The notes under the pieces: generated by a model
Database searches by the model: none
What the model saw: the letters and a program-made list of their open reading frames with translations, nothing else
Told to the model about the DNA's origin: nothing
Translations under genes and position numbers: made by a program
Part shown: positions 48,853 through 60,397 of the stretch, piece by piece
Numbering within the stretch: position 1 is the stretch's first letter
Layout: every line of letters starts with the position of its first letter
DNA from: Lentinus brumalis
Lineage: Eukaryota > Basidiomycota > Agaricomycetes > Polyporales > Polyporaceae
Assembly (NCBI GenBank): GCA_001792895.1
Contig: MARA01000015.1
Location: forward strand, 310,001 to 374,000
Direction: 5' to 3'
DNA length: 64,000 bases

Positions 48853-48956
48853 GTGGGTCCGTGGACATCGCTGGGGTGATCGTCCTTGCGCCCTTTCACG
48901 ACCCTCACGTCCTTGACGCCCTTCCTGCCCACACTCGACCAGACGAGTACCCGGCA

Positions 48957-51534
48957 ATGTCTGACAAGGGAACGGAGAGCCGGAGCAACAGCCTGGAGAA
49001 GGTCGCGGCGACAATCGACGAGACGCCGGTGAAGGGGACCCTCGCGTATGGCGGAGAGGACACGCTCCCACCGCCCCGACGCTGACCGCGGAGGAAGAGA
49101 AGCGGCTATGGCGGAAGATAGACATGCGGCTGATGCCCATCCTCACGCTGATGTACCTGTGCTCGTTCTTGGATAGAGGGAACATCGGTATGTGGCCTTC
49201 TGGATTCGCGAATTGGAGCGGAACTAACTCGGGAGGCATGCAGGGAACGCGAAACTGCAGGGTTTGACGACGCAGTTGCACCTGACTGGAGACAAGTACA
49301 ATATCGCTCTGGTGAGTATATTAGGCTCTGATATGTGGTGGTGGGCGCGATTCTCACCTGAGCTCGTCTCATACAGACTATGTATTTCATAGTGCGTCCG
49401 TCTCAGAACGCGTGTCATGGAGTTTTGCTGAACATGTAGCGCAGCCATATTGCCTATTCGAATGTCCTGCCAAGTAAGAGATCAGACGTTCGCATATAGT
49501 CATTCTACTGACGTAGATACCGCGTGTAGCCTCGTTCTCAAGAAGTTCCGACCGTCGAAGTGGCTTCCGGGCATCACAGTGCGTTACTTCGGCTAGCTAA
49601 CTTACGATCGCAGCTGACAACCTCGCAGCTTGTCTGGGGATTGATCATGTACGCAGGCTGACGTCTCCTCTACTGCTTCGACCGTCGAACTGACACCTCA
49701 ATGCGCATTCAGGACTCTCATGGGCCTCGTCAAGACGTCTGCTCCCCATCTGCCCTTACGCCAACAGCAGCTGACCATTCTCTCTCTGCAGATACCCACA
49801 ACTGGTCGGCACCCGGATATGTCTCGGCGTCGCAGAAGCTGGTCTCTTCCCCGGAGTTGTCTACTAGTCAGTGCAAGCCATTCCTCGCATCTCGATGCAC
49901 TCGAATTGACACACCCACAGTCTCTCGCTATGGTATCCGCGCCACATGCTGCAGTACCGCGTTGGCGTGTTCTTCGGAGGCGCGACGCTCGCGGGCGCGT
50001 TCTCCGGCCTGCTCGCGTTCGGCATCTCGTTCATGTCCGGGACGGCGGGCATGCTTGGCTGGTCGTGGATCTTCGTGAGTTGCGCATGCGAGATTCCCCA
50101 CTTGGCGCATTACTTACAGGTGAGCCACGCAGATCATCGAGGGTATGGCGACTGTAGTCGTTGGCGTGATCTCTTTCTTCAGTGAGTGCACATTGTGGCG
50201 TACAACTGGAGGCGCGTCTGACTGATATCCGCAGTCCTCGTGGACTTCCCGCATACTGCGACCTTCCTCACACCGGAGGAGCGCGCATGGGTCGTGCACC
50301 GCAAGAGTATGTCTCCAACAAGCGAGCTGCGCTATGCCGATTTGGAGTCTGACAGTCCTCGTAGAGTACGACAACTCGTCCGTTGGCGAGGAAGAGCACT
50401 TCGAGCTGCGCCACATCTGGGAGACTCTCCTCGACTGGCAGGTCTGGGCACATATACTCATCTACATGTCTATCATCACCCCCTGTGAGTCTTGATGAGG
50501 CCAGAAACCCCATTGTAGCGATCGCTCACCCCCTACCTCCCTGCGCAGTGTACGGCATCTCTCTGTTCCTCCCGTAAGCAACCCTTTTGTGCACCCTCTC
50601 GTCGCTTGCTGACAGATCCCTCTACGATCCAGGTCGATTATCAACGGGTGCGTCTCTCGTCCTCCAGTCTCACGCCCCTGGAACTTTCCCCGTCCCACCG
50701 AAACATAGAAGCGGAGGCTGACGACCAAGCACCATAACAGGTTCGGCTTCTCCACCCCGATCTCACAACTACTCACAGTTCCGCCATACGTGTTTGCGAG
50801 TACGTCTCTTTCCTTCCCTTGCCCCTTGTTTCTCTCCCTGGCATCCTTGCCATTCGTTCTGCCCCCCGCTTAACAATCGCGAGCTCACACATGACCCGCT
50901 CCCAGCCGGAACACTCATCGCCTGGGCCATCTGGTCCGACCGCATCAAGAAGCGGTGGCCGTTCGTGCTCGCCGGGCTCGTGTACTGCCTGGTCGGCTTC
51001 GTGATCAACATCGTGGACGTGCCCATCGGCGTGAAGTACTTCGGGACCTTCCTCATTGTCGCGGGCGCGTACGCCGGCTTCCCGGGTGTCGTCGCGTGGT
51101 ACGTTCTTCCTCCGACTTGCAGAGCTGGGCTGACATGCTGGAACTGGACAGGCTGGGGAACAACCTCGCGGGCCACTACAAGCGCGGGGTGGGCATGGCG
51201 CTGCACATCGGAATTGGGAACTTCGGAGGCGCGATCGCGAGCAACATTTACCGCACGCAGGATGCACCGCGCTACATCCTTGGCCGTAAGTCGCCCTTTG
51301 TACTCTTCAAGAACTCGAAGCTGACGTGAGCCGGGATAACCACAGACGCCATCGAGCTCATGTTCGTCGGGATCGGGTTCATCGTGCTGCCCATTACGGT
51401 CCTCGCCTACAAGCGCATCAACGCGCGACGCGAGGTGCTCGAGAAGGAGGCGGACGAGAAGGGCACGAAGCTCACCCCGGAGGAGATCAGGAGGCTGGGC
51501 GACCGCGCGCCCGACTTCCGGTACACTCTCTGAA
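48957..51534 (+). CDS. MFS anion:cation symporter, Dal5/allantoate permease type
   Basis: A plasma-membrane major facilitator protein of the fungal Dal5/Tna1-like group, which takes up allantoate, nicotinate or similar organic anions. It shows the family pattern WRKIDMRLMPILTLMYLCSF, LDRGNIGNAKLQGL, PYCLFECPANLVLKKFRPSK and GVAEAGLFPGVVYY. Then WYPRHMLQYRVGVFFGGATL, the second-half helices (TLIAWAIWSDRIKKRWPF), NNLAGHYKRGVGMALHIG and a tail ending PDFRYTL complete it. Many short introns. One problem: the frame from the ATG at 48957 (MSDKGTESRSNSLEKV) runs into a stop at 49082, and the continuing frame (TLTAEEEKRLWRKID) is shifted by one base at a CCGCCCC run near 49075, with no usable intron. 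Either the assembly lost one C, or this start is dead and translation begins at an internal ATG such as that in IDMRLMP. Confidence 0.8.
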
Positions 51535-52904
51535 AGTGTTGCGTGGGCGATGTGCTGCAGTAAAGACTGCTAGTACTTACTGTCTCAGCTGTACATCTTG
51601 TACGAGTACCTTTGTACGTCTGTAACGATAGAACTGAGTCTCTCAGAGTCTCTCTCACGTCTGCCTTCCGCTTGTGTCCGCAGACGCTGGCGAGCCACGT
51701 GGCGTTGACGCGGCCGATTAGATAAGATCTGCAGCTGCGGCTGCTCGCTCTCGCTCGCCCTTTCCTGGCTCTTTCACTCTTCTACCATCGACGACATGCA
51801 TACATACTTGCTTCGTGTGGCAGTCAAAGGGGCCTTTGGTGAGGATTTTTAATGCTCAATTCAGAAGGTTACTCATAGAATGCACCCAGGAGTAGGTAGA
51901 ACATGTGGTTCGGACTTTCTGGGCGAATACAGGACGTATGCTACCTCATTCACCCCAGAGGCCCACCTGAGTAGCTCCTTACGGCTCGGTAAGGGACGAT
52001 GCCTGTGTTGATGCTGGACCCTTGGAGATCCACCACAGGCGAGGTCGGGTTTCGTCCTCGGTGCTGTGATGGCATTCATCACGAGAAGTTCGCTTTACAT
52101 CACTCTAGCTCAGGCGAAGGTAACATCCAAATGGGTCTCGTGTCGCGAAGGCTAAATGAATGATATACGTCACTTCTGCAGACGAATCCCCGCTGGAATG
52201 GAGCATGGTCAGCCCGAGGACTTCTCCCGGCGGTGACCGCTGTATGCGCGGCCTTGGCGCTGGCCGGTATGTCCGTGCGGTACACCCGCCTGGTAAGCTT
52301 TAACCGTCTCGCTCTCATCATACACTCTTCATTGAGTAGTTGCTGCGACCGACTCAGCAACACAGCGGCCGTGCTCCTCACGCTAGGCAGTCACGAGCAG
52401 CCGTCAGGCGGCGCGCCCGGACAGTCCAGCGACGCGGTTGCGCATGGCTCCACAGCTTCTCCAACTTCTGATCCCTCCGCGACTTCCGCCTCTGCGACTC
52501 TCGAAACCTGATGAGGCGCATCCCGAACTCGTCTGCCACGTCCGCCGTCCCGTCCTGGTCCTCGGATACATTTCCTCCGCTTCCACCCCTCTACGGCCCT
52601 AGTAGGATGACGTTGTGCACGGAAGCGAAGGCAGGATCATATGAGCTGCAGCCATGCGCACCGTCGAAGGCCGTGACACTGAGTAGCCCGTGTCGGCACA
52701 GGTACGTTTCCTTCCCATTTGCATCAGCATCCGGCTGGCACTTTTGCCATCACGGCCGCGCTGGGTACTTTGCTATTGTAGCTTCTGCGTTCGCGCGGCG
52801 GGCGTAAGAGGTAATAGTGATCGCTTCCAGACGCGCATCGGGTTCGGGTCCCATATAAAGTGGGTGAGCCCGCTCGACGGCCCCCAAGCAGAACGGGTGC
52901 CGAG
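51535..52904. other. Intergenic stretch
   Basis: About 1.4 kb between the permease and the second GH92 gene. Only short domainless frames (for example 52233-52511 plus). The GH92 promoter is at its right end. Confidence 0.5.
52854..52860 (+). promoter_or_regulatory. TATA box of GH92 copy 2
   Basis: TATAAAG about 45-50 bases before the ATG at 52905. Confidence 0.55.
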
Positions 52905-55900
52905 ATGTTGCGCTCCTTTCCGTGGCTGCTAGCCGTCGTGGGCTTTGCCTCCCTCTCGAACTCCTCTCATGTGCGCCACCCTGGCCACATCCATCGGGCT
53001 GCTCCGCATAATGGGAAGAGGGCGGATGTGCCCATCCCTGATCCTGCCAGTCGAGTCAACCTCTTCATTGGCACGACGAGCTCTGGTCACGCTTTCCCTG
53101 GTGCGTGCTCTTGGCAGGATGTGCGGTGCTTCGAGTTCTGACGAACATTGTACTCGACAGGCGTGACTCTCCCCCATGGAATGGTGAAGGTTGGCATGGA
53201 CACTGATTCTGGCGACAACGTGAGTAGCTCGGTACAGACGTGAACACGTACATCAAGCTGATGACTGTGGTCCTCAAGCACGCAGGATATGACGCGAATC
53301 CGAACTTCTCTGCTACGGGCTTCTCTCAACTGCATGATGACGGGACTGGAGGAGTACGTTTTCTGCCGACAGCAAAAACGCTAGCTGACAATTGCACCAA
53401 CAGTCCGTCCCACTGTCGGTCTTCAAAGTCTGGCCATTCGCCAACTGCGGCAGCGGTGCAAACGATCGTTTCGAGGTCTGTCCTTGTGACATCAGCTCGC
53501 GCAAGGTCAAGCGTGCACTTCTTGCAGATGGTACGACCGCCGCTCTGCATACGCAGGTTGCCCCTTGGCCTTCCAGGATGCTAACAATACCCCGTCGACA
53601 GGTTCTCCCGACGATGCCGCCGAACCAGGCTACTTCGCGTCTAACCTGGTCAGTTCTGTTTTCATATGACGTCACAGCAGCTTCTGACACGACGGACGCG
53701 GCGATAGAGCACGAACATCCGCGTCGAGCTGACCGCGACGAAGCGCACGGCTCTGCACAGGTGAGCGGGTCATGAGTCCAGTCTTCTCAAAGCCCGCGGG
53801 ACCGACGCGGGCAACGATCCTACCAGATACACCTTCCCTTCCAGCTCGGTCACCCCGCGTCTCGTGATCGACGTGACCAACGACGGCCAGCAGAGTAACT
53901 CGCTGCCCATCGTCCACATCGACCCTGATACTGGGCGCGTCACCGGTATGCCCCTCCGTACTCCCAACTATCGCGCACGCATGCTGACACGCGCATATAG
54001 CGGGCTCGACCTTTGCTGCCAGCTTCGGCCCAGGCCAGTACCGCGTCTACACATGTATGGACTTCAAGGGCGTCGGGTTCGACCTCGGGAAGCCCAAGGA
54101 GTTCGGCACGTACCTCGGAAACTCGCCCATTCGCGGGTTCACCGACGGCCTGCAGGAGTACACGAACTACCGCAGCGAGCTCGGCGCGCTGCTCGGGTTC
54201 AACCAGGACGGCGGCGGGCAGACGACGATCATGGTGCGCGCGGGCATGTCGTTCATCTCAACCGAACAGGCGTGCCATAACGCGGAAGAGGAGATCCCGT
54301 CGTTTGACTTTGAAGGGGTCAGGGCCGCTACGCGCGCGGAGTGGAATGAGCTGTTGGGCCGCGTTCAGGTTGGGACTGAGCATGTGTCCGACGACACCAT
54401 TGAGTTGTTCTACAGCTCGCTGTACCGGACGCATATCTCGCCTGCTGATTGTGAGGTTCCATCTCCTCGGAGCGCTGATGAGGATGCTGACAGCCAAATG
54501 TGCAGACACCGGCGAGAATCCGCTGTGGAACTCCACTGAGCCGTACTACGACTCTTTCTACTGCAATGTGCGTCCTACGTATGCGGTCTGCATGGAGCTC
54601 ATACTCACTCGCGCTTCGTACAGTGGGACACCTTCCGGACGCTGTACCCTCTGATGTCTCTACACGACCCGGAGAACTTCGCGCGCATCGTGCGCGGGAT
54701 GATCAACATCCAGCAACACGAAGGCTGGCTCCCGGAGTGCCGCGGTGCCACCGCGAAGCAGTGGATCCAAGGGGGCAGCGGTACGTCCTCCTCGCTCGTA
54801 CACTCCATCATACTTAACAGCCGACTCTGCCTGCCGCATCCCAGACGGCGACCCGATCCTCGGCGAGTTCTTCGTCAAGTACGCCGCGCACGCCGCAAAG
54901 CTCAACGTAAACCCGGAGGCACTCTACAAGGCGCTGCTCGCCGACGCCGAGGACCAGCCGCCGAACTGGAACCTGCAGGGCCGCCAGGCGAACATCTGGA
55001 AGTCGCTCGGGTACGTCCCGCAGGACCTCATCGAGCCGGGGGGCGCGAACACGAAGCAAGTCTCGCGCACGCTCGAGTACGCGTTCAACGACTTTGCGGT
55101 CGCGCAGGTCGCGAAGCTGCTCAACAGAACGGCCGATGCGGAGAAGTATGCGACGCGCGCGGGGAACTTTGTGAATGTGTGGGACCCAGATACTGTGTCG
55201 CCGGACAACGACACGATTGTGGGCATGATGCAGGTCAGTTGTTATCGCTGCGCTCCATGTATGCGTCTCGATTGTGCTGACGACGTACGAATAGCCTCGT
55301 TTCCAGAATGGCACGTTCGGGTTTACGGACCCAAGGCATTGCAGCGTCAATGACCCGACTGGAGCCAACTGCTTCCTGTTCAACACAAACCCCGACGGGT
55401 TCTATGAGGCCTCGCCGATTGTGGTATGTTCGCCGAGGCTGGAGCGACGCTTCTGGAGCTGACCACACGTCCTGCTTTAGTATTCTCAGTTCGCTCCTCA
55501 AGACACGGCTAAGCTGGTCGAGCTCCAAGGCGGTCCCGATAAGTTCATCGCTCGTCTGGATTACATCTTCGACCACGTAAGCTCAGAGAGAGTAGGGAGT
55601 TGAACGGTGTAGCTGACGGTACCCTTAGAACTACTTCGACTCCACGGACGAGCCCTCGCAGCAGATCCCGTTCATGTACCACTACGCAAACGCTCCCGGG
55701 CGCAGCACGCAGCGTTCGCGCCAGGTCATCTCCGAGTTCTACAGCACAGCGATAAATGGTCTCCCCGGAAACGATGGTACGTGAGCCCAGCTTTCCATCC
55801 AGATCCGTCAAAGCTAACTTGCAGCGTATAGACTCCGGTGCCATGGGCAGCTACGTCGCCTTCTACCTCGCAGGCCTATACCCCGTCCCCGCCACTCGGC

Positions 55901-56232
55901 AGTACCTCCTCGCCTCTCCCTACTTCCCGTCCATCTCGTTCTTCAACCCCGTCTTCAACACCACCACAACCATCGTCGCGACGAACTTCGCGGGCAACCC
56001 CGCAAACGGCACGGGAGGGACTGTCTTCGTGCAGAACGTCACCATCAACGGGCAGCCCGCCCCGTCAAACTGCTTCCTCGAGTGGGACGTGTTCGAGAAG
56101 GGCGGCACCGTCGAGCTCACGCTCACGGACGATATCAACGTGATGTGCGGCGGGAATGGCACGGATGCGCTCCCGCCGTCGCTGTCCACCGGGGGCTTCG
56201 GACTGCTGCCCTCGAACTCCTCTCAAGCTTGA
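52905..56232 (+). CDS. GH92 alpha-mannosidase, secreted (copy 2)
   Basis: A second family 92 exo-alpha-mannosidase. It begins MLRSFPWLLAVVGFASLSNS, a signal peptide, and continues SRVNLFIGTTSSGHAFPG, PHGMVKVGMDTDSGDN and GFSQLHDDGTGG. The catalytic half shows SFGPGQYRVYTCMDFKG, SSLYRTHISPAD, TGENPLWNSTEPYYDSFYCN, RIVRGMINIQQHEGWLPECR, QQIPFMYHYANAPG and GNDDSGAMGSYVAF. It ends LPSNSSQA. Reading the two GH92 copies side by side, intron sites agree and the proteins are similar along their whole length, with most changes outside the motifs. This copy faces the opposite way, about 9.7 kb from copy 1. The frame looks intact. Likely extracellular mannan or glycoprotein trimming; linkage preference cannot be read from sequence. 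Confidence 0.92.
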
Positions 56233-56552
56233 TTTCTGGTGTGGCGACGACATCTTGGACACTGGATACCCGTTCTCCCGGCACTCGTTACCTCATGCAC
56301 GATCGTTACCTCATACACGATCGTTTGTTGCTACTCCTTTCGTTCCGTCTACTCTCGTTACAAACAATCTCTCTGGCTTGTGTAGTGCTCTTATGTGTAT
56401 CGTTATCTCAGTCAGCGCAATGAATAATAATATGCCGTCCCGACCCTCTCCCACTGGGACCGCATTCGACCGTATGCATGAGAAGACTAGATACACACAA
56501 CAGAATGAAGTAGTGTAGTGGCTAAGGGAACGGCAAGGTCTAGCAAAACGCG
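56233..56552. other. Intergenic stretch between convergent genes
   Basis: 3' regions of GH92 copy 2 and the dehydrogenase gene. Contains a small tandem repeat, listed separately. Confidence 0.55.
56286..56321. repeat. 18-base tandem duplication
   Basis: CGTTACCTCATGCACGAT is followed directly by CGTTACCTCATACACGAT and a partial third CGTTT. It lies in the probable 3' untranslated region of GH92 copy 2. Confidence 0.85.
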
Positions 56553-58049
56553 TCAGACGAGCTTGACCTCCGAAGGGTACATCTTCACGACCTCAAGCGA
56601 GTCCGCTCGGAGACCTGCGCTATTCGGTGGCTGGGTTGTCCGGTCGAAGCACTCCGTCTGTGCTTCAAGCCAATCCCACAAGGTCTCCTGCGCACATCGC
56701 TCTCTGATGTTTTCTGGGATAGTACCGAGACGCGCGAAGGGGGTGAGCAGCTGAGCGTGGAAATCATTGATGAGCTCGGACGAAGCGTATGGGTGGGGAA
56801 GGGACTACACATACCTTGCCGTTTAAACTTTCGGCCTTCGGATGCGTGGCGGCGAAGAGCGGCGTGAGGACACCTTTGGAGACACGGCACGAGAACATAT
56901 CCTGGCGACGACCCCACATAGTGGTCAGTTCGACTCCGTAGCCAATATGACATGGAGAACGGTCCGTGCTCACCCATATTGAGCCCATGACACCTCTGGA
57001 GTACCGATTCAGGTTCGTCTGCACGTTTCCTGCATATGCCGAGTGTGGTGAGCGATGAGTATCTACGAGGGAGTGTGAGGTAGATCGTGACCTGGGTTGA
57101 TCGCTATCGAAACGATTCCCTGCTCGCCGTACTGTTCTGCGAGCTCGAGTGCCAGAAGGAGGCAGCCCTGTGCCCCAGTCAGCTATGGAAGTCGCCGCGG
57201 CGACTGAGAGAACATACCAGCTTCGACTGTTTATACAACTGGGCGGAGGTGAACCTTCTTCTCACCGGGCCGTCCATAAGTGTCGTGTAGTCTATCCGGG
57301 GTGCCGGTGGCGCGGAGGACGAGTAGTTCAGGACGCGGACCTTCCACGCGGTGACCTTCGCTGTCCCGAGGAGGACGGGTAGGAGTAGCTGTGTCAGATA
57401 GAAGTGGCCGATGACGTTCACTCCGAACTGGAGGTCGTATTGTTGCCTCGTCAGTAGGGCTATCGGCGGCGCCATCACGCCTCTAACAGGTTGATGATAT
57501 GAAGCTAGACTCCAGTGCTTAGCGTTAGGAGAGACATACGCGTTGTTTATGAGACAGTGGAGGTTCTGTTCCTTGCTGTGGCGTCACGTTGTCATAAATC
57601 CGCATTCAGATAGACACCGAGGGATCACTTACCTCATGAACTCATACGCCGCCTTCTGGACAGACTGAAGATCAGACAGGTCCATTTGTAGGACGTGAAA
57701 GGCCTCTGATATCCTCCTTAGCTCTTCCGCCGCCTGGCGCCCCTTTTGATGTCCCCTGCTCGTGATGTACACCCGCGCATTTCGCGCTAGCAGCACCTGT
57801 TGACGGAAGCTCGTCAGAAGCGTCGCCCCATGTGTCGCTTTGGAGTGCTACCTTAGCGGTCGCAAACCCTACATGACCAGATCCAGTATGAGTACGGCTG
57901 AGCAACAAATGTTTAGCATCGCACGTACCTAGTCCAGAAGTACCTCCCGTTATGAGAAATACCTTCCCAGTCTGATCCGGGACATCATCGACGGACCACT
58001 CTATGCTCAACGGGAAGTTCTCATTCCGCGTCGAGGCCATTCCTTCCAA
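56553..58049 (-). CDS. Short-chain dehydrogenase/reductase
   Basis: An NAD(P)-dependent oxidoreductase of the classical SDR family, nearest in look to retinol-dehydrogenase/WW-oxidoreductase-like fungal enzymes. The N-terminus (MASTRNENFPLSIEWS, or a start nine bases earlier) leads to the cofactor motif TGGTSGLGFATAKVLLARN. A 17-base microexon supplies GFATAK. HVLQMDLSDLQSVQK carries the Asp that binds adenine, and LHCLINNAGVMAPP has the NNAG motif. NVIGHFYLTQLLLPVL follows, then the active-site Tyr-x-x-x-Lys in LYKQSKL, preceded by NYSSSAPP with the catalytic Ser. NPGNVQTNLNRYSRG is the PG motif. The protein ends PSEVKLV. All catalytic parts are present. Substrate unknown; no biosynthetic cluster surrounds it. 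Confidence 0.88.
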
Positions 58050-60397
58050 TGAGCTGGCTGTTCAGCCTTGAACTAAGATGAATGTGGGCGTGTGGGTGGG
58101 GAAGTCGTGGTCGTTGTCCAGGGGAGAAACCGAGCGACGGGGCTCACCGTCGTGCTAACGCCATGTCTGAGGGGGAGGCTGCACAGGCATATGAGCGGAC
58201 CCGCCTCGTGCTGGGCGCACGGCGAGCGCGGCGTGAGCGTCGGCGGGGAGAACAACGCTCGACGTGCTAGCTGACCGCCCAATCGACAGATCACGTTCTG
58301 GAGTTCTCAAATCTGGACTATGTTTGAATGTTGGAGTGCGGAGGATGATGGGAGTTGGGCAAGGTCGACTGACCGGCGAGGCGCTCGAACGTATGTAGAT
58401 TGACCAGCGTTAGTTCGTTTACTTACACGATCACTTACCACAAAACTTATAAGTTTGCTATGTGATCGCGAGCGAGGCTCGTCTTCGCCACTTCGCTCGC
58501 CGCTCTGCGCCTTCAAGTCGTCCGTGAAGAGACATTAGCGCAGTGACTCAGACGCAAAGAACGTTGACATTTGAACTCATGATATCCAGACGTGCCATCT
58601 TCGTCGGAACACCACCCGCTTTTCTCAAGCCTCCATCGGACTCGGTCGCTTTGACGGTGAGCATGATGCGATGTTGCAGACATAGTGTCGCACTAACCAC
58701 CTGCCTGAAGCCTCAGAACGAGCTTGTACTCATGTTTTGCCGTCCAGAGGTCCCAATCACTGCGACTCTTACGAGGGCCGACAGTAAGTGGTCGCTGAAG
58801 CTTTCGCAAGTCTGATTCAGACGCGCCGCGGGCAGCCTTTCTCTCTGCCCTCGTACCCCGCGCTGGCAGCAGAAGGGGCCGCGGCGCTCCAGCAGGATCG
58901 GATTGTGCTAACAATTTAAAGACGGCCTTCCTCGTTTACGGCTGCGGAGTCCGGCTACTCCTCAAGAGATCTGAACCGCCCCTCTAACCCTGCGGGTGCG
59001 GACTCATCCCGGCTGTTAGCATCGGCACATCTCGCCGTACAACGTAACCAGCGACAGCGCATAACTGCTACAGCAGTACTTATTCAGACGTAACTCCGCG
59101 ACGCCGACTACGCGCGGAACCCATTCAAGCTTCCTATCGTTCCTGCGAATCTCTTTTGGAAAATCGGACAGCCTATCCACTTCGAGACTTTGAAGCCGTC
59201 TGGGATTTTTTGTGGCTGTCAGAAACCTACGACATCCCCCTGAATACATCAGGCAGGTTGTAATATTTCAGAAACGGTCATCACTGGGCTGACGATTCTT
59301 CGCCGGATTTGTGACGATGACAGAAACGACAATTGGTGAGGGACCGAGTATGTAGTCGCAGGGGACGGATAGTCAGCTCGGGCACAGTAATGCAGCGAAG
59401 GTGAGCAACGGACCGTTGAGAATCCACAATTTGGCGTGATCCCTGTTATGTACTGATTTCGAGACGATTGTCTATGTCCGCGACAGAGCTCCCGGCCTAC
59501 AAGTGGCATCTATGTCCCGGACTCCCTGTGCTATAGGTCACAGGCAGGAGACCGTCGGTGAGCGCTGCTCAGGTGCGTCGGTAGGTTCTATGCGGCGTCC
59601 GACACATGCACATTCATTGTTTCCTCTCAAGCTATGGGATGCCGTTGTGAAAGTCCGGCGGTCGTGAAGTACCCATGCGGCCATATCATCGAACCTCCCT
59701 CTTGTCTTTCGGTGCTCACTCAAACCACCCCAGGCCAGCAGCCGACCGAGGGATAGCCGGGAAGATGTAAATTTGCCTTATACGACTATGACTGTTGTCG
59801 AAGGTCAGTCAGTTACATGCACACGCCGGCGAATCATGCAGTCGTACTGACGATGATACCGGATCCTTAGGTCAGCAGCCGACTGTATCAAGCGGCACTC
59901 GGAGGTTAGTTACCTTCGCAAACTCCAACAAATAATGCAGTGGTACTTGGCGGCACTGACAGTTGATCTTGTTGCGGCGACATCAGGTTCAGGAGGTTAT
60001 GGCACTGGCCGCATCCTCATTGAGATACCCATCTCTTCGGCACCTCATCCACTGACGGTTTGGCTCATCTCTCCTGCCGTCCGCTGCGCTGTGCCACCGC
60101 AGTGGCGTAAGGCTTCCTCCGTTGAGCCTCGCAACGATGTCCTAGCCAGGCAAGTCCGGGTTGCCACACAGTGCAGTGCTGTTACAATCTCGCGCAACGC
60201 GTCTGTGCCACACGAAGAGTAAGCCGAACGTAGTCAGATGTATGGCGGATGCGTACCTCAACGACCATCTGACGATCAACATGTAGCATGTTGACCGTTC
60301 AGTCATGCAGGATATAAGGCCTGGTTGTGCTATGGATGCCGCCATTGTATTCCTTCTCGGCTCTCGGTGACTTGAGGGTTGCTCCTTCAACTTCACC
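58050..60397. other. Gene-poor intergenic region
   Basis: About 2.3 kb with only short domainless frames (58543-58815 plus, 59935-60222 plus). Two weakly similar blocks containing GTCAGCAGCCGAC/GCCAGCAGCCGAC lie near 59735 and 59872. Its right end is the promoter of the DUF6533 gene. Confidence 0.5.

Larger units (their letters stand above)
46812..48956. other. Long divergent intergenic region
   Basis: Between the divergent AAA ATPase and the permease. It holds a cluster of GTCCGGCGGAC-type sites at 47300-47470. A 126-codon minus frame at 47740-48120 has no known domain. No gene supported. Confidence 0.5.
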
